Below, one piece after another: positions 20,886 through 33,440 of a stretch of DNA of 64,000 nt. Where the stretch lies: contig CM049403.1 of the NCBI GenBank assembly GCA_026929865.2, positions 30,859,001 through 30,923,000 of the forward strand. Reading direction: 5' to 3'. A model generated the notes under the pieces. That model was not told where the DNA came from and did not search any database. It saw only the letters and a list, made by a program, of their open reading frames with translations. Each line of letters opens with the position of its first letter. Positions within the stretch are counted from its first letter, which is position 1. This DNA comes from Hyperoplus lanceolatus. Taxonomy: Eukaryota; Chordata; Actinopteri; Uranoscopiformes; Ammodytidae. A program made the translations under genes and the position numbers.

Positions 20886-21399
20886 ATGTCCAAATAAAAA
20901 GCAGCGTGAAGACATTTTTATTCAAGTATTTATTTAGACAAATCAATGAATAAACAAAATGACTAAACATGTCTACAAGGTATAAACAAGTGATATAAAA
21001 TGCTTATCAGAAAAAAACTTTGACATTTTAAGGTCCCAGTCTTATAAATTAATTTCAATGTCATAATTCTTCGAAGCACTATTGACTAGGAAATGAAAGC
21101 AATAGATGTGACTAGGTTTTGCTGTGAGTAGGGATTTCTGGGAAATGCTCTGTGCACATTACTGTTTGCCAAGTTAGAGGTTTGAATGACGTCAACATTG
21201 CGGCTAAACCAGCTTTTCGTCTTTGATTAGCACGCTTTACTTTTATGCCGGTACTTGACAATAGAACAGCTCAGCCCGGCATTATTTCCCTCCAGCAATA
21301 TGTTTTGTTAGGAGATCTCCCTGTGATTGTATGATGTCATTAATGTGACTGTTGCTGTGGGAAGCCTGTGGGTTCTATTTTAATAGAGATATCGGTCCG

Positions 21400-22677
21400 C
21401 CAGGGGCCTGTTTCAGGTAGCTGGTTTTGAGGCCACCCGGAGTTTGTTCGCTCTGAGTTGGTGGAAACTCTGGGTTTTCCGTTTCAGGTAGCAGGTTCAG
21501 TGCAACCGAGAGTCAGTTACTGCGGCAACATACGCCGTGGGTCTAACCTGCTGGATAGGTGGTTAGACCTACCCGAGTTTGTTTTCACTTTACGCTGCAG
21601 CTCCGACTGAAGAAAGAGTGTCACTGTCACACGCGTGACTGTACAGTTTGAAGCAAAATCACTCTATAGAAATCTCCATCGGGATGTTTTTATCATTTCC
21701 TGATGATTTTACGTTTGACCAATCATTTATCTGATCAGTAGCCTTGTTCTCAGCCCTCGGTCCGTTCATATAGGCGGCCACCTTACACATCGTGACATGC
21801 TCTACATTCAGATTAATAAACCTATTTGTAGCCTATTGTATGTTTTTTAACGTCTGTGCCACTGAACAGATTTATGTCAGGTGGATTCATGTAACGCTGC
21901 GGCTGCACGCGATCGTTGTAGTTCACTTGTGCATCCTAAAGTCACAGACAAGCCTCGTTAAATAGCCTAATATGAATATAAAAATGATATAATAATTTAA
22001 ACTGTGATCACTTGAGGAAAATGGATCTGGTAATAAATCAATCAGGCTCTTCAATGGAAACTGTCACCTAATGTGTCTTAACGTTAATGTATTTCACTCC
22101 TCATTTAAAAGAAGCGACAGTCTGTTCTGTTTACTGCACAGTAGGCTTTAGGCACTGTCAGCAATGCTGTGTCGCGCCAGCTTTATTACTTTACAGCTGA
22201 TATGCGTAACTTTTTAAAATAGCTTCTCATACGGAAGGAAATGATTATCTTGACAAAAAATGTTTGCTCTGTTTTTTTCTGAATTGCCGAGGAGATTAGA
22301 TCAGAGTTATGAGACAATATCCCGTTAATTCTTCTCCATAGGCTACCATAAGCTCATTCGTTAATATTTCTAACTCTAGTGGGAGGAGCGGAGATTTCTT
22401 TTTTCTTTTTTGAGAAGTGGAGAAGTGGGAGGATCAATCATTTGTTTCTTCTGTTTCCATGGTGAATCATGTTATCAGCGATCCATTGACGATGGCTTTT
22501 ATGCACACGCTCCACCCAGAGTGAACACGCTCAGAGTTGATTAACCCAACGCTGATCCACTGTTCTGAAACCCAAAACCCAGAGTTGCTTATCAACCCTG
22601 CGCTCTGAGTTTACCAACTCAGAGCGCAGGGTTAAACCCAGAGTATGTAAAACCAGCTACCTGAAACAGGCCCCTGG
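21400..22677. mobile_element. Non-autonomous TIR DNA element
   Basis: Terminal inverted repeats CCAGGGGCCTGTTTCAGGTA (left) and its reverse complement (right, ending 22677) continue for about 28 bp. Next to both ends lie 'actctgggtt' / 'aacccagagt' words. About 1.28 kb with no open frame. Superfamily uncertain; no clear target duplication. Confidence 0.8.
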
Positions 22678-23353
22678 TAACAACTGACACAAACACATTC
22701 CCCTTTAATTGGCCCTCTCTTACAGTAGATCTAAACAAAAGGCTCTATATATAATACAAGTCATGTACAGAGACAATTGGTCCCTTCCAAACTATATATA
22801 AAGACGAACAGAATGCAAAATGTATGTTCATAATGGCTTGCCAATTGACTGGGAGTCCTCTGTACATTTTATTATTTATTTTGGTTTATTTCAGCACTTT
22901 CATACAGTTCATTGGTTGTTGTTAGTGTCTACATCTGCCTCTCTATGTAGATATCTGACCAGTATCATAAACTGTTGCATCTGACAGTGTAACATTGGCT
23001 AATTGAATGTCTCATCGCATTAGTAAAATGTCGGATTCTTTTTTTGCTAAAATCTTGGGAAGATAGCACTTAACATTTTGGAAAAATAATAGTAAAATTC
23101 ACAAAAATATTAATGCCCAAAATGTTTTACTTCAATGTCGGCGAAAAGAAGTCAACAAAAAATGTTTTATTAGAGTGGCTGGGAAAATAATTGTGAATTT
23201 TGTCTGTTTAGACTGTTTCAGAAATATTTAAAAGTTCCTCGTGGCTACTTTAACTTTTGGTGTAGCTGAAAAAACGGCAGCATGATCTGAGCTACCTACA
23301 GTATATCCTTTTGCAAGACACAGCAGACCAATGCAAAGGCACAAGGCTCAGTA

Positions 23354-24588
23354 TTAATTGACGACAAACCCTGGTTGGGTCATGTAACTAACTTGGGGCA
23401 TGGGTGCAGGGACCATCATGACCGGATTGGGCTGCATGATGACGGTCGGATTGGGCTGCATGATGACGGTCTGATTGGTCATATTAACCACGACAGGAGT
23501 TTGTCTCTGATGTTTGATCTCGCGATGCATCTGACACCACGAGCACCACGGGCAGAAACAGGAGACCGCAATGTCCTTCCAGATATCGCCCTGAGGAGAA
23601 CCAGAGAAAATACATTTAAAAATGGCTTCACTTTTATTATGCCATTAGGCATAATTGAAGGCGGATGTCTGTTGAAGTTTAAAACTATTGGATCTGCCCA
23701 GTGCCACTCTGGATCTGCCAACCAATCGCATAACGTTTGGTCGTGACATACTGAATGTCATGCGCCGGCTTCTGACTACAATTGAAACTGGCGCACAACC
23801 TCAACGTCATTGTTCTCAGCAACTCCCTCTATTCGCTGATCGGAGAAAACCCGTGAATATACCGCAGACCCAGACTGACTACTGAAGGGAAATGACAATT
23901 GAGCGGAAGTAGGTAGGTGGGCGGCGTCAAGCATAGTATACCTCGTGGGGGCATATAAACGCCAGGCGGTAATTCAATACAATGCTGGAAATTAATCAGC
24001 TTGCAATGCATCATACCTTGATATTATATCTGTTTCTCATGGAAGCCCTCATACCCAGGGCTGCTCCAGGAGCAAAGCAAGGAATCCCACAGAGTGCCAG
24101 TACAGCAGGGCCGCAGTAGTCACATAGCGGGAGGCAGTAGCATTCTCCAAACTTCCCTGACACCGTGCAGGCCAAGCAAGGGCCGCACCAGAAACCATAG
24201 CAACCTGAAAAACACAGAAATATACCAGCGTAGTGTTACCAAGTAAGTACTATGTAAGCTTACATTTAAACTTACATTTCATTTTTTAAATCAGTGTTTT
24301 ATTTCTCCTACTGCGAGGTTAAATTTAATTATTTTTGCAAGGTTTAATATTCATGTCATTTGTTAACACTGAGTTATTATTCCTCTTGTTGTACAGTTTT
24401 AACGTGACAGAGGTAGGTGTGGGGGGGGGGGGGGGGGGGTTGTTCTATGTCTATCCATCTATCCATACATCCATCCATCCTTAAAATACAAACGTGTTAA
24501 AGTTAAGTTATTTCTTCTTACATGTACTGACGTCCTCAAAGCAGTCACAGAGTTCACTGTTCCACTCTCCTGTTGGTCGGTCTGCCAT
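23354..24588 (-). CDS. PLAC8/cornifelin-family protein, copy 1
   Basis: A cysteine-rich PLAC8-domain protein. Members are small, often membrane-linked proteins (PLAC8, cornifelin, zebrafish ponzr). Exons in transcript order are 24522-24588, 24017-24204 and 23354-23590; GT-AG ends and phases agree, giving 163 residues. It opens MADRPTGEWNSELCDCFEDV. Exon 2 encodes 'CCYGFWCGPCLACTVSGKFG' and 'RNRYNIK', and exon 3 'DIAVSCFCPWCSWCQMHREI', the family's CPxCxxCQ signature. The tail has an in-frame 24-bp repeat (QPNPTVIM twice) and ends MTQPGFVVN. A possible 5' UTR exon with donor lies at 27046 and above. Poly(A) candidates on minus are at 23166-23171 and 22875-22880. The nearest relative is the gene at 28393-29772. 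Which family subgroup is uncertain. Confidence 0.9.
23408..23482 (-). repeat. In-frame 24-bp tandem repeat in copy 1
   Basis: 'ggattgggctgcatgatgac' recurs three times with a 24-bp period, the third diverged. It encodes repeated Gln-Pro-Asn-Pro-(Thr)-Val-Ile-Met, absent from copy 2. Confidence 0.85.
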
Positions 24589-24829
24589 CGTTAGATTAAT
24601 GTTGATTAATGTCGCCTCAGATAGTGAACAAGAAACCTGTGAGAATCAGGGAATGAGGAAAAGAAACACAGATTTAACAGATAAAGGTTATGCGTAAACC
24701 ATTGTATTGTTTGTTTACTTTTTTCTCATGTGTGGGTATACATGCACATACAGTATAGCTATGTAGCAATTTGTCAACAATGTGTAAAGATATGATATAC
24801 ATATGAAGCCAATATGATGGTTATTTAAC

Positions 24830-25005
24830 TACTTTATGCTTCTTCCTACTCCTTTTCGGACATGTTAAATGACTATATTTAATTTATATTTAATTTAATT
24901 TTTTGTTTTGTGTTATTCAGCTTTTGTTACTGTTTTCTTTGCCCTTTTATTGTATATTGTTTTTTATGTTTGACTACAACCTTCATTCATTCATTCAAAG
25001 TTGAG
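24830..25005 (+). mobile_element. LINE 3' terminus
   Basis: 'cttcttcctactccttttcg' 'gacatg', a T-rich stretch and terminal (ATTC)n, typical of the 3' UTR of fish Rex/RTE-type LINEs. It is non-coding. Confidence 0.6.
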
Positions 25006-25671
25006 CTAATATCATGTTACACAGATCCTGGTTCAGTGGCCTTTATGATACAAGATCAAATAACTTGCTCCTGGAAAAAAAATTTAAATGCCACAACCAC
25101 CTAGAACAGGCTTCAACAGTCACTTAACGTAGCTACGAGGAACTTTTATATATTTCTGAAACAGTCAAAAATTTTCTCTGATGATCATAAATTTCATGTA
25201 ACAGCAAACGAGACCATCGGTGCAAAAATGCTATTTTATATAGTGTTAATGCCTTTGTCATGAGTATGCTCACCCATGGGTAGTTCAGAGCAATGCTGGC
25301 TAAATATTCCTGTTTCCTCAGGAATTGGTATATTGCACTTTTTGCATTGAGGTCTTTCTTTATATTTAATTTACTGTAATCTAGGCTACATTGACAATGA
25401 GGGTTTGCCATCAACTGTACCTTCAAGAACTAAATAAAGGTTAATTGATAGAATTGAAAATGTCCTTTGTGTTCGTGCCCAATATACTGCATTTATCTTC
25501 AACAGGAGATTATCTGAATAGATTTTGAAGCAACTTGTTGCCAAACTTGTTCATGAGAAAACAAGCAGTTGGTGGCAACCAGTGATGGCTAAGTTTACGT
25601 AAAGTAAAATGAAAAAATACAGATCAAATTTGACAAACTCTAATGGTACAAGCACAATATACTTTAGTTAA

Positions 25672-25853
25672 AGCTGGGGTGGAGAATTTGGGGAGAAAAT
25701 AGCAGTTGGGATAGAGATTTGAACAGTTAACAGTCCCAAAAGCCAATAAGAACAGAGAATCAAATTTTCTTTTTTTTTTTTATCGGAGCCTCGCTCTGAT
25801 CAAAATCAAACACAATTAATACTGGTCAAAATCAGGAATCACATACCCCACCT
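25672..25853. mobile_element. TTAA-type MITE
   Basis: TTAA at 25668-25671 and 25854-25857 flank inverted ends AGCTGGGGT and ACCCCACCT. Internal words ('ccaataagaacagagaatc') match, in reverse, the copy at 50262-50518. Confidence 0.75.
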
Positions 25854-26601
25854 TTAAGGAAAACATTTTTTTAGGTACCCCTACCATACCTGATGCCATT
25901 ATTTTTTTATAACTTTAAGATGTTTCCCATAATCAAATGGAAAATCACCATTTTTATTTTTACTGTGAAAGTTATTCCATTCATTAATAAAGTGATTCAA
26001 CACGTGCAAAAAAAAAGTACAAAAATACGCTGTCCTGAAAGAGGAAGTAAGACAAAGTCAATCGTATCTGGTTTTCTTTTTACATAATATTTGCACAGAT
26101 TCTCTACAGGTGGTGTCTCTACTTCTAACAAAAACCGGAATGTCAAAATATAGTCCTGTTGAGAATCAGCAGCCTTTTATACAAGGCCTTATTATAGGCG
26201 GGAATATATATACGGGAGTTAATTTCTCTAAAAAAACACTCACTTCGATCCTATTAAAAAAAGATTCTAGGGGTAGAACTAAGACATTACCTTGTTTTTC
26301 ACAACTTAAAGATCATCAAATGGCTCGTCATAATTTTTTATTTTACTAAGAAAATTCATTAAATTCATCAATAAGGTGATTCACCACACATGAAGAAACG
26401 TGCAAAAGACGCCAGTCCACACAACCACTGAAATCCCATTATAATCAATCATTTTTTATACAATTTGATACATTTGATTGTGTTTTTATATTTCAATATA
26501 CTGAACAACCCAGCTGGTAACATATAGAAATACCCAACATGCCTCAGTCGCTGTGGTATAGTTTTAGTTTATGAATTAACTTTTACAGCATATCAGATTA
26601 A

Positions 26602-26965
26602 AGGTGCACTATGCAGTTTCAGAGGAGGGGGATTTGTTGAGCAAGAGCCTGCAGTTAGTTTACTTAACATATTTTTTCTTTGTGTAATTCTTAGTTTTGA
26701 ATTCTATCATCATAAATCGAAACAATATTATTGAACCTGGAATCAAACATAAGACTAGAATATGTTTACAAACCAAACTGTGGGCCCTGCTGCTGTAAAC
26801 AACAACAGTGAAACAGTAACTCTTCAGGAAGCTTTCTAACTTCAAACAGTGTTCCAGGGATCCAATTTTCCTGTGAGCAAAGTTTGTTTATTAAATTATG
26901 AGAATACAGTATAGCTAAGAAATGTTTTCATTTATCTGGCAAACCCAAAGTTACGTAGCGCACCT
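26602..26965. mobile_element. TTAA-type MITE, long form
   Basis: TTAA at 26598-26601 and 26966-26969; ends AGGTGCACTATGCAGTTTC and, reversed, AGGTGCGCTACGTAACTTTG. Confidence 0.8.
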
Positions 26966-27045
26966 TTAAGTAATTTCTCCCTAAAACTGTTGGGATAAAG
27001 ATGGAAAGATGGGCAATCAAATCAGACAATTTTTTAAGTTTTTAC

Positions 27046-27160
27046 CTGATCAAGCCAGACGTGCTTCTGTGCAGCTGTGATGCCGGGGATGAATGAAGTG
27101 AAGTGACGGGCATCAGGAGTGGCATGACAAACCAAACACAAACATGTTGGCAAACCTGAA
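27046..27160 (-). promoter_or_regulatory. Candidate 5' UTR exon of PLAC8-family copy 1
   Basis: Minus strand 'gtctggcttgatcag' meets a GTAAAA donor at 27045. Copy 2 has a similar 'gagtcgtatcag'/GTAAGA junction at 31493 in the same relative place. The upstream limit is a guess; an AT box (tatttaaat) near 27211-27222 might be the core promoter. Confidence 0.35.
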
Positions 27161-27365
27161 TTGTTGTACATGGGGAAATGAAATCGAAAGTAGATTCTAA
27201 GACTTGTATGACATATTTAAATAGTACCGAAATGCAGATTGAAATACTTTAAAATGTACCTGTTTCCCAATTCAACACAGATACACAGACTTCCCCCATT
27301 CTTGGACTTTGCAAATACTGACACATGGATTGGGATCAAATGTGTTTAACTGTCTATACTGTATA

Positions 27366-27368
<3 letters not shown>

Positions 27369-27427
<59 letters not shown>
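27369..27427. repeat. (GT)n microsatellite
   Basis: About 29 GT units between the two PLAC8-family genes. Confidence 0.95.
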
Positions 27428-27428
<1 letters not shown>

Positions 27429-27821
27429 ATGATTTAAAAACATTAATTTACCTCAGATGTTCGTTTATGTTGTTGAGGATTGTGATGTTAAACAATTTTC
27501 CATGTAAACGGTCAAATAAAGTTTTTATCTTTGTTGAAAAAACAATTGTGAAAGGATCAACAGATTTGACTGATATAAGATTTTTCTTTTCATTTAAATT
27601 TGATAAATGCAAATGAGAATGGTCTTAGGTGTATTAGTTTATTCCTGAAAAAAGCATCTTAGAAGTCTTGCACCTTGACGTATACATGTGACTTTGAAAG
27701 AGCAAGTCAGTTTCGTTTACAGCAGCGAACTCAGACGAGGTCATCTGAGGTTTCATTGCTTGAAACGAAGATCAAGAGATTATATAAAACTCACTATTCT
27801 GCTGGTACGCTGAGTCATATA

Positions 27822-28048
27822 AAGCTCTAGAAAAAAGAGACCAGTCTGGATTTTTCTTCAATCTTCATCTCTACATTACTTAATGGAAATGCTCTAAATG
27901 ACAATATTGTTGGGGGGAATTTGGTAGAAATGTTGTCAGCAGTTTATATAACAAAAAAAAAGTTAATTCTACTCAAACATACGACTGTAAATTGTAAAAC
28001 GAGAGACACTGAACACTTGGAGTGGTCTCTTAATTTTTTCCAGAGCTG
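27822..28048. mobile_element. Tc1/mariner-type MITE
   Basis: 'aagctctagaaaaaagagac' at the left and 'taattttttccagagctg' then TA at the right. Reverse-oriented relative of 11334-11563. Confidence 0.7.
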
Positions 28049-28357
28049 TATACTGATGCTTTCCTGTTGTCTTCATAACATCATGTTTCTTACTTGCTTT
28101 CATGTAGTGTACATTTATTGGCAAAACTTATTTTTACAGTACAGTAATTACCAAGTATTTATGTGGTATTGACATTTTAATTGTGTTACTTTTTTTTTCT
28201 TGTAATAAGTACGTTATTGCACAGAAACTACAGTTGAAATAGTATGAAAAGCCTAATGCCTAAAAGGGTTAAAGTCCACACACTAAACACAACTTATGAT
28301 GTGTCAGAGGCAGGGCACAGTGAATGTAATCATATGTTCATGAAAAAACATTTATCA

Positions 28358-28363
28358 TTTATT
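28358..28363 (-). terminator. Poly(A) signal of PLAC8-family copy 2
   Basis: AATAAA on the minus strand 30 bases after the stop codon at 28393-28395. Confidence 0.6.
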
Positions 28364-28392
28364 CAAATGACATATAGAAGGATTTAGTGGCT

Positions 28393-29772
28393 TTAATGGC
28401 TGATATAAACAGCAGGTTGAGCCATTATCACTGGGGCCGGCTGCATGTTGACGACGACCACAGTCGTGTTTTTCTTGCGATATTTCAACTCGCGCTGCAT
28501 CTGACACCAGTTGCACCAAACACATGCACAGGAGGTTGCGATGTCCTTACAGAGAGTCCCCTGTTAAAAAAACAAAGTACCAATTATGTACCTTTTTATG
28601 TGTTATTCAGTTATTATTTAAAGAGCACTTATTGTGCTATTTTTCAGGTTCACACTGGTATTGCAGTTTAGCCTCTCTGCGAAAAATCATTCTGTTTAGA
28701 GCCTTAACACAACTCTCTAAGACCCCCCAACTGCCCTCTGCCTAGAACCTGGCCAATCTGCTCTGATTGGCCAGGTTCCCTCATGGCAACCGGATAGCAA
28801 CAAGCACCGCCCCCTAGCTTCACCGCTACACTGAGCGGACTGCCTGCAAGCCAGGGCAGAGTTGAGCAAGTTCCTCGTAGCACCTTTAAAATTAGAATTC
28901 AGTGAACGCTGGTTTCACACGTGCTTTACCTTGATGTTATATCTGTGTCTGATGCCGACCCTCAGGGACACTCCGGCGGGCGGGACACACAGCGGGATCC
29001 CCACTGCGGACGCTATGGCCGGGCTGCACATGTCACACAACGGCAGATAACGGTTCTCTCCAAACTTTCCTGCAACCGTGCACGCGAGGCATGGGCAGCA
29101 CCAGAAACCATAGCAACCTGAGAAAAACAAGCAGTTTTGGTAACACTTCACAATAAGTGTACATTAATTAACATTTTTTTTCTCTGCATTTTCAAGCTTT
29201 ATTTGATAGTACAGAGTTGAAATGGGGAGACAGAGAGAGAGGAGGGATGACATACAGTAAAGGTCCACGGGTCGGATTTGAACCCGCGACCACTGCAACG
29301 AGGCCTCAGTGATCAATTAACTGTTATTTAATGCTTCAACTAACTATGCTATTAATGGTTAGTTACTGCTAATTAAGCCTTAACTAACTGTTGATGCTTA
29401 GTTATTAATGGTTAGTTAATGCATGGTTAGGTTTAACTACACTTAGTTAACTAACTTAAGCATTAACTAAGCATAATGGTTAGTGCATGCTTTGTTAATG
29501 TGTGTTAAACATTAGATAACAGTTAATTAATGTACCCATTTGTGTTACAGCAGTTTTAGGTGGGAATGCATCTTAGTCTTAGTGGCTTTATTTGACTAAA
29601 GAAGGACATACACATCAGAAAAACAATTTTTTTTCAAGTTTTAACACAAAAGTTGACATCATTATGAAAAAGTACAATTGAAAGTTGTGGCGATTGTTTT
29701 CTTACAAGTACTACAGTCTGCACAACAGTCGAAGAGGCCAGTGTGCCAGTCGGTCAATGGAAGAACCGCCAT
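28393..29772 (-). CDS. PLAC8/cornifelin-family protein, copy 2
   Basis: Tandem paralogue of the gene at 23354-24588. Exons in transcript order are 29706-29772, 28930-29117 and 28393-28560. The first two (67 and 188 nt) match copy 1 exactly in length, and all intron phases are the same, giving 140 residues. It begins MAVLPLTDWHTGLFDCCADC. Exon 2 encodes 'CCYGFWCCPCLACTVAGKFG' if the split codon is included, and 'RHRYNIK'; exon 3 'DIATSCACVWCNWCQMQREL'. The C-terminal tail is shorter (VVVVNMQPAPVIMAQPAVY) and lacks the repeat of copy 1. Both intron and exon flanks keep 'gaaaccatagcaac' at the exon 2 acceptor. Intron 1 contains no element; intron 2 is short. A candidate 5' UTR exon is at 31493 and above. 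Confidence 0.9.
29136..29549. mobile_element. TTAGTTAA-rich TIR element split by a SINE
   Basis: Left 'ggtaacacttcacaataagt' plus 'gtacattaattaac', right 'gttaattaatgtacccattt'. The interior is made of 'taactaa'/'ttagtta' words. A SINE (29180-29308, minus) interrupts it. A second copy is at 31190-31462. Confidence 0.65.
29180..29308 (-). mobile_element. tRNA-derived SINE (second family)
   Basis: Minus strand 'cgttgcagtggtcgcgggtt', 'caaatccgacccgtggacc', ending 'ctgtactatcaaataaagct'. Same family as 19305-19480. Confidence 0.8.
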
Positions 29773-29973
29773 TGGCTCTTGAACTTTACCAGAGAGAGAA
29801 AGAGAGAGAGAGAGAGAGAAGACAACTAACCTGTCATCAAACAGGAATCAGTATTCAGCAAGAACAAAGGGTTTAATGCATGAAATGCAATTCTTACAAC
29901 CCATATTCATCCATAAGAGTTGATGATCTGAGTGGATTACAAAAACATCTTGTGATATTAATTTTTATATTAA

Positions 29974-30040
29974 AGGTGCACTATGTAACTTTGGGTGTGT
30001 CAGAGAATTGACATTGCAATTGAAACTGCATAGTGCACCT
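29974..30040. mobile_element. Minimal TTAA-type MITE (67 bp)
   Basis: Flanked by TTAA on both sides; only the two termini of the 26602-26965 family remain (AGGTGCACTATGTAACTTTG and, reversed, AGGTGCACTATGCAGTTTCA). Confidence 0.8.
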
Positions 30041-30102
30041 TTAATTGAAAAAATGTTCAAACTAACACATTCTTGATTTCATAAGGATATTAGAAACACT
30101 AA

Positions 30103-30103
<1 letters not shown>

Positions 30104-30135
<32 letters not shown>

Positions 30136-30147
30136 GGGGGGGGGGGA
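30104..30147. repeat. (GT)n followed by poly-G
   Basis: About 14 GT units then 14 G. A similar poly-G run is at 24420-24440. Confidence 0.9.
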
Positions 30148-30424
30148 TATAGTAACTTTATGATATTCCATTTGCCTAGTTGTACAGTCAGTGGAAGTGC
30201 TAGTTCTGGTCATTCTAAACCAGTGTTTATGAGTGGAGTATGAATGGGGTAGATATTAAAAAGCCAAATTCTGAATCAACTTTTTGCCACAAAAAAAATC
30301 AAATAATTCACAGCATGAATTGCATAATTAAGCAACAATTTTTTTTTTAGACTTCAAAACACAGTGGCTTCTTAAAGGCCACCCCTCATTATCTGTCTGT
30401 CTGACTCACACCTCACCTGTTTAA

Positions 30425-30628
30425 ACAGGAGCCTCCATATGAAAACAAACGGTGATGCAACAAATATAAAAGCAAGAGGCAAGATCAAGGCGCAATGTTA
30501 TGATGAAATAAATAAGTAAAAGTATATCCCAGGTGTATGCCTATTGCATCCTAACTAGATTCTTATTATGGTCAGATGTAGTATGTAGAATAGAAGAAAG
30601 GAAAGACTATGCGATTTGGAACGCAGGG
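30425..30628. mobile_element. Truncated copy of the 12727-13090 MITE
   Basis: Reverse complement matches the first half of that element: 'ctgcgttccaaatcgcatag', 'ctaactagat'-type words, and 'ccgtttgttttcatatggag'. The other terminus is missing. Confidence 0.75.
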
Positions 30629-31189
30629 TGGGAAGCTGGTTTGGAAGTTTAGCCTTTTTGGAGTTAAATGGATAGAAACATTTGCATTTTATCCTATTCT
30701 AATACAATAATTTTTATACTGTATATTCATAGTAATGTTTCACTACATGGCTCTATACTGTATGTGCCGCACATACAATTGTGCCATAATATTTCAGGAA
30801 AAAGGACAAAAAAAATACTTTAAAACTTTTTAAAAAAGTAGAAAAATTTAAACTATTTCCACGTTATACATTTGAATATATAACATGGCCTCATGAAGCT
30901 AAAACATAGATAGTGTTTTGATGGTGTTGTTTCACATTTTACAAACCACTAATGAGTTGTTGCTCTGTCAGATATATCACATGATAGCTATGAGAAGACA
31001 GAACGTAGTTTGGAATGCTGTGTTTAATTTTTGCATAATCCTTCTGGAAAAAAATTGAGGAAATGGTCCAACTCTTTATAGTTTTAAGAAATGTAACGGG
31101 AGTTTTAGAAATTCTGTCATAACAATTTGGCAGAAAATGCCCAGCAGAAACTACCATGATGAAAAAATAATAATACAAAGACTTCAATA

Positions 31190-31462
31190 AACATTTATTA
31201 GGCATTAACTAACCATTAATAACTGCTTTGTTAATGCTTATTTTATAAACTAAGCATCGACTTACCGTTATGCTTGGTGAATGCTTAACTGAACATAATT
31301 TAACAAAGCATATATTAATGCCTAACCGAGCATTAACTAACAGTAGATAACCAGGCATTAACAGTTGCTAATGTTTAATAAGAATTAACTACACATTTAC
31401 TAACGGTTAATAGCATTAAATAACAGTTCATTAATGTACCCGTATTGTAAAATGTTGCCCTG
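31190..31462. mobile_element. TTAGTTAA-rich TIR element, second copy
   Basis: Ends 'ttcattaatgtacccgtatt' plus 'gtaaaatgttgcc', the reverse of the left end of 29136-29549; interior of 'taactaa'/'ttaatgc' words. Confidence 0.6.
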
Positions 31463-31492
31463 TTTTTTTATTAGCATATCAAAACGTCTTAC

Positions 31493-31600
31493 CTGATACG
31501 ACTCAAAATGCTTGTTGCCACTTCAGAAAAATGTGAAAGAGAATATGCCTTGTGTGAGGAGCGGCACCTCATAGACACTATGTAACTGGGCCTGTGTATA
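31493..31600 (-). promoter_or_regulatory. Candidate 5' UTR exon of PLAC8-family copy 2
   Basis: Minus strand 'tgagtcgtatcag' followed by donor GTAAGA at 31492. The upstream limit is not visible. It supports a spliced leader shared by both PLAC8-family genes. Confidence 0.35.
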
Positions 31601-33204
31601 TCTTGGACAGTCATTTTAGTACATCTTTGTAAACACTGGGTGTGTCTCACCTCTTAGATGTTTTTACACAGTCTTGTTGGTTTCCAGGGCATTACCAGGA
31701 TGTTACACTGTTCAATGAAAAAAAAAAAGTTTAAGAGATAATATTTTTTTTTCAATTAATAACATTTAATATTCATTTAAAAATAGTAAATCTGTTGAAT
31801 GAGTGGAAAACCGAACAAATAATCTTGATAAATGCTGAAATAAGAAATGTGTAACTATTTATTTCCTCTTTTTTCCATTTGCCTAAAACCACACTAGTTA
31901 TTTCTAGCCATGCTGGTCAGAAGCACAGTACCTGTTCTTTGTGTGACTCCAACACATCGTCATTGTGCCATTGACTTGTGTCGCCCTTGAGTGTGTAAAA
32001 TATGTTAAACTGTATTTTGTTTATGATTTAAGTCAGACAAATTTGTCATGTGCTATCCAGTCATATCGGTGGACAGGGCGTGGCTTATTATGTTGATGAA
32101 GGCCTTGACAAATATGAAAATGTCAATTAATGTCAACTTAAAAAAGTTTTAGCAATATATACAAACTGAATGACTCTTAGCCTGCTACCAATACAGCTAA
32201 ATATAATGGTATTCTGACAGATATCAACATAAGGTCATACTGTCATGATCTGCTATGTTCCATATTGTATGCTTGATCTAGATTTTGATATAGACCTTAA
32301 TACCATCTAGTGGCAACCCTCTGAACTACAAAAATACAACAAAGTAAGTAGTAGTTGATTACATACTGTAGAATCTCTTGTTTGTAAAATATTTTTTTGT
32401 CATTTTATTGTGATTTCAACTTCATCAACACAGACACCAAATAGTAATGTTTACGTGATAATAGATGCAGATTAAAAATTAATAATAATACAATCATTTG
32501 TTTTTTAAATTCTTCACAAAATGTCACATGTATTAATCACACATGATTTATTCAACATAAATGTAAACATGAAACGGTGACAGACAAGGATAGGAAGATA
32601 ATTTAAAAACATATACAGACATCAGCACTTCCACATATTCAAATGCACATTTTTGATTTTTCTCTTTTCATTTTGAGCCACAAGTTTACAACAGTATTTC
32701 ACCTTAACACAGATAAAACCTAAGCCTTTAGAAAGAGGGAATAACTCATTATATACCAACATCCACCTTAGAATTCTCACAATTATCATCATTGCAGCAT
32801 TGAGGATTATCAGTGGATTTCAATGATAAATGCTACACTTCTGTCTTTAGTGCATTTAAAAAAAAATGGAAATTAAGGTCAAAGCCAGGATTGTATTGTC
32901 CCTGTCATCCCCACACCTAACCCAAAATAATAATTATAAAATAATAATTATAAATGTTTTGTAGTGAAAAAGTACAACACGGTTGCAGGACAGACAATTG
33001 GCTTTAAAGCCCCTTGAAACCTGGTCTAAAATAGTAACGATAAAAATATGATATCAAAGTTGGTCGTCTCAATAAGCTTTTTTTATAACACCTTGTAAAA
33101 AAACAAAAGGTTTTACTGTCTATTGTTTGCCAGGACTGTGTGGGCGTGGCCGTATCAAATAGTCTCCATCGCAACAGTCACTGTTTTTATAGTGATAGTG
33201 GAGG
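31601..33204. other. No gene seen
   Basis: AT-rich sequence without coding signature or clear element boundaries. It lies upstream of PLAC8-family copy 2. Confidence 0.4.
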
Positions 33205-33381
33205 TTATAGGTTAAGGGGACAGCTAAACTTCAAGGTCCACCGCAACCCTAACTGTAAACTACACCTAAGTCTACCCTTACCATAAAGAAAATAATGATA
33301 TGGGGACTTCCATTTTGTCCCAAAAAGGAAGGCACGTCCCCACAATATCGCTGTGAAAATAGAAAAATGTCCCCACAACTC

Positions 33382-33440
<59 letters not shown>
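33205..33440. repeat. 'ggggacttccattttgtccc' repeat with (CA)n end, copy A
   Basis: Order: 'ccctaactgtaaact', 'taagtctacccttacc', 'atatggggacttccatttt', 'cacgtccccacaatatc', then (CA)n at 33382-33440. Parallel copies at 33855-33981 and 34055-34301. Confidence 0.8.

Noticed and set aside
25133-25426. 97-codon minus frame
   Set aside because: No recognisable domain; may be part of an old LINE since 'aataaaggttaat' follows, but evidence is too weak.
26110-26349. 79-codon plus frame 'MVSLLLTKTGMSKYS...'
   Set aside because: No recognisable family, no splice context, AT-rich; treated as chance.
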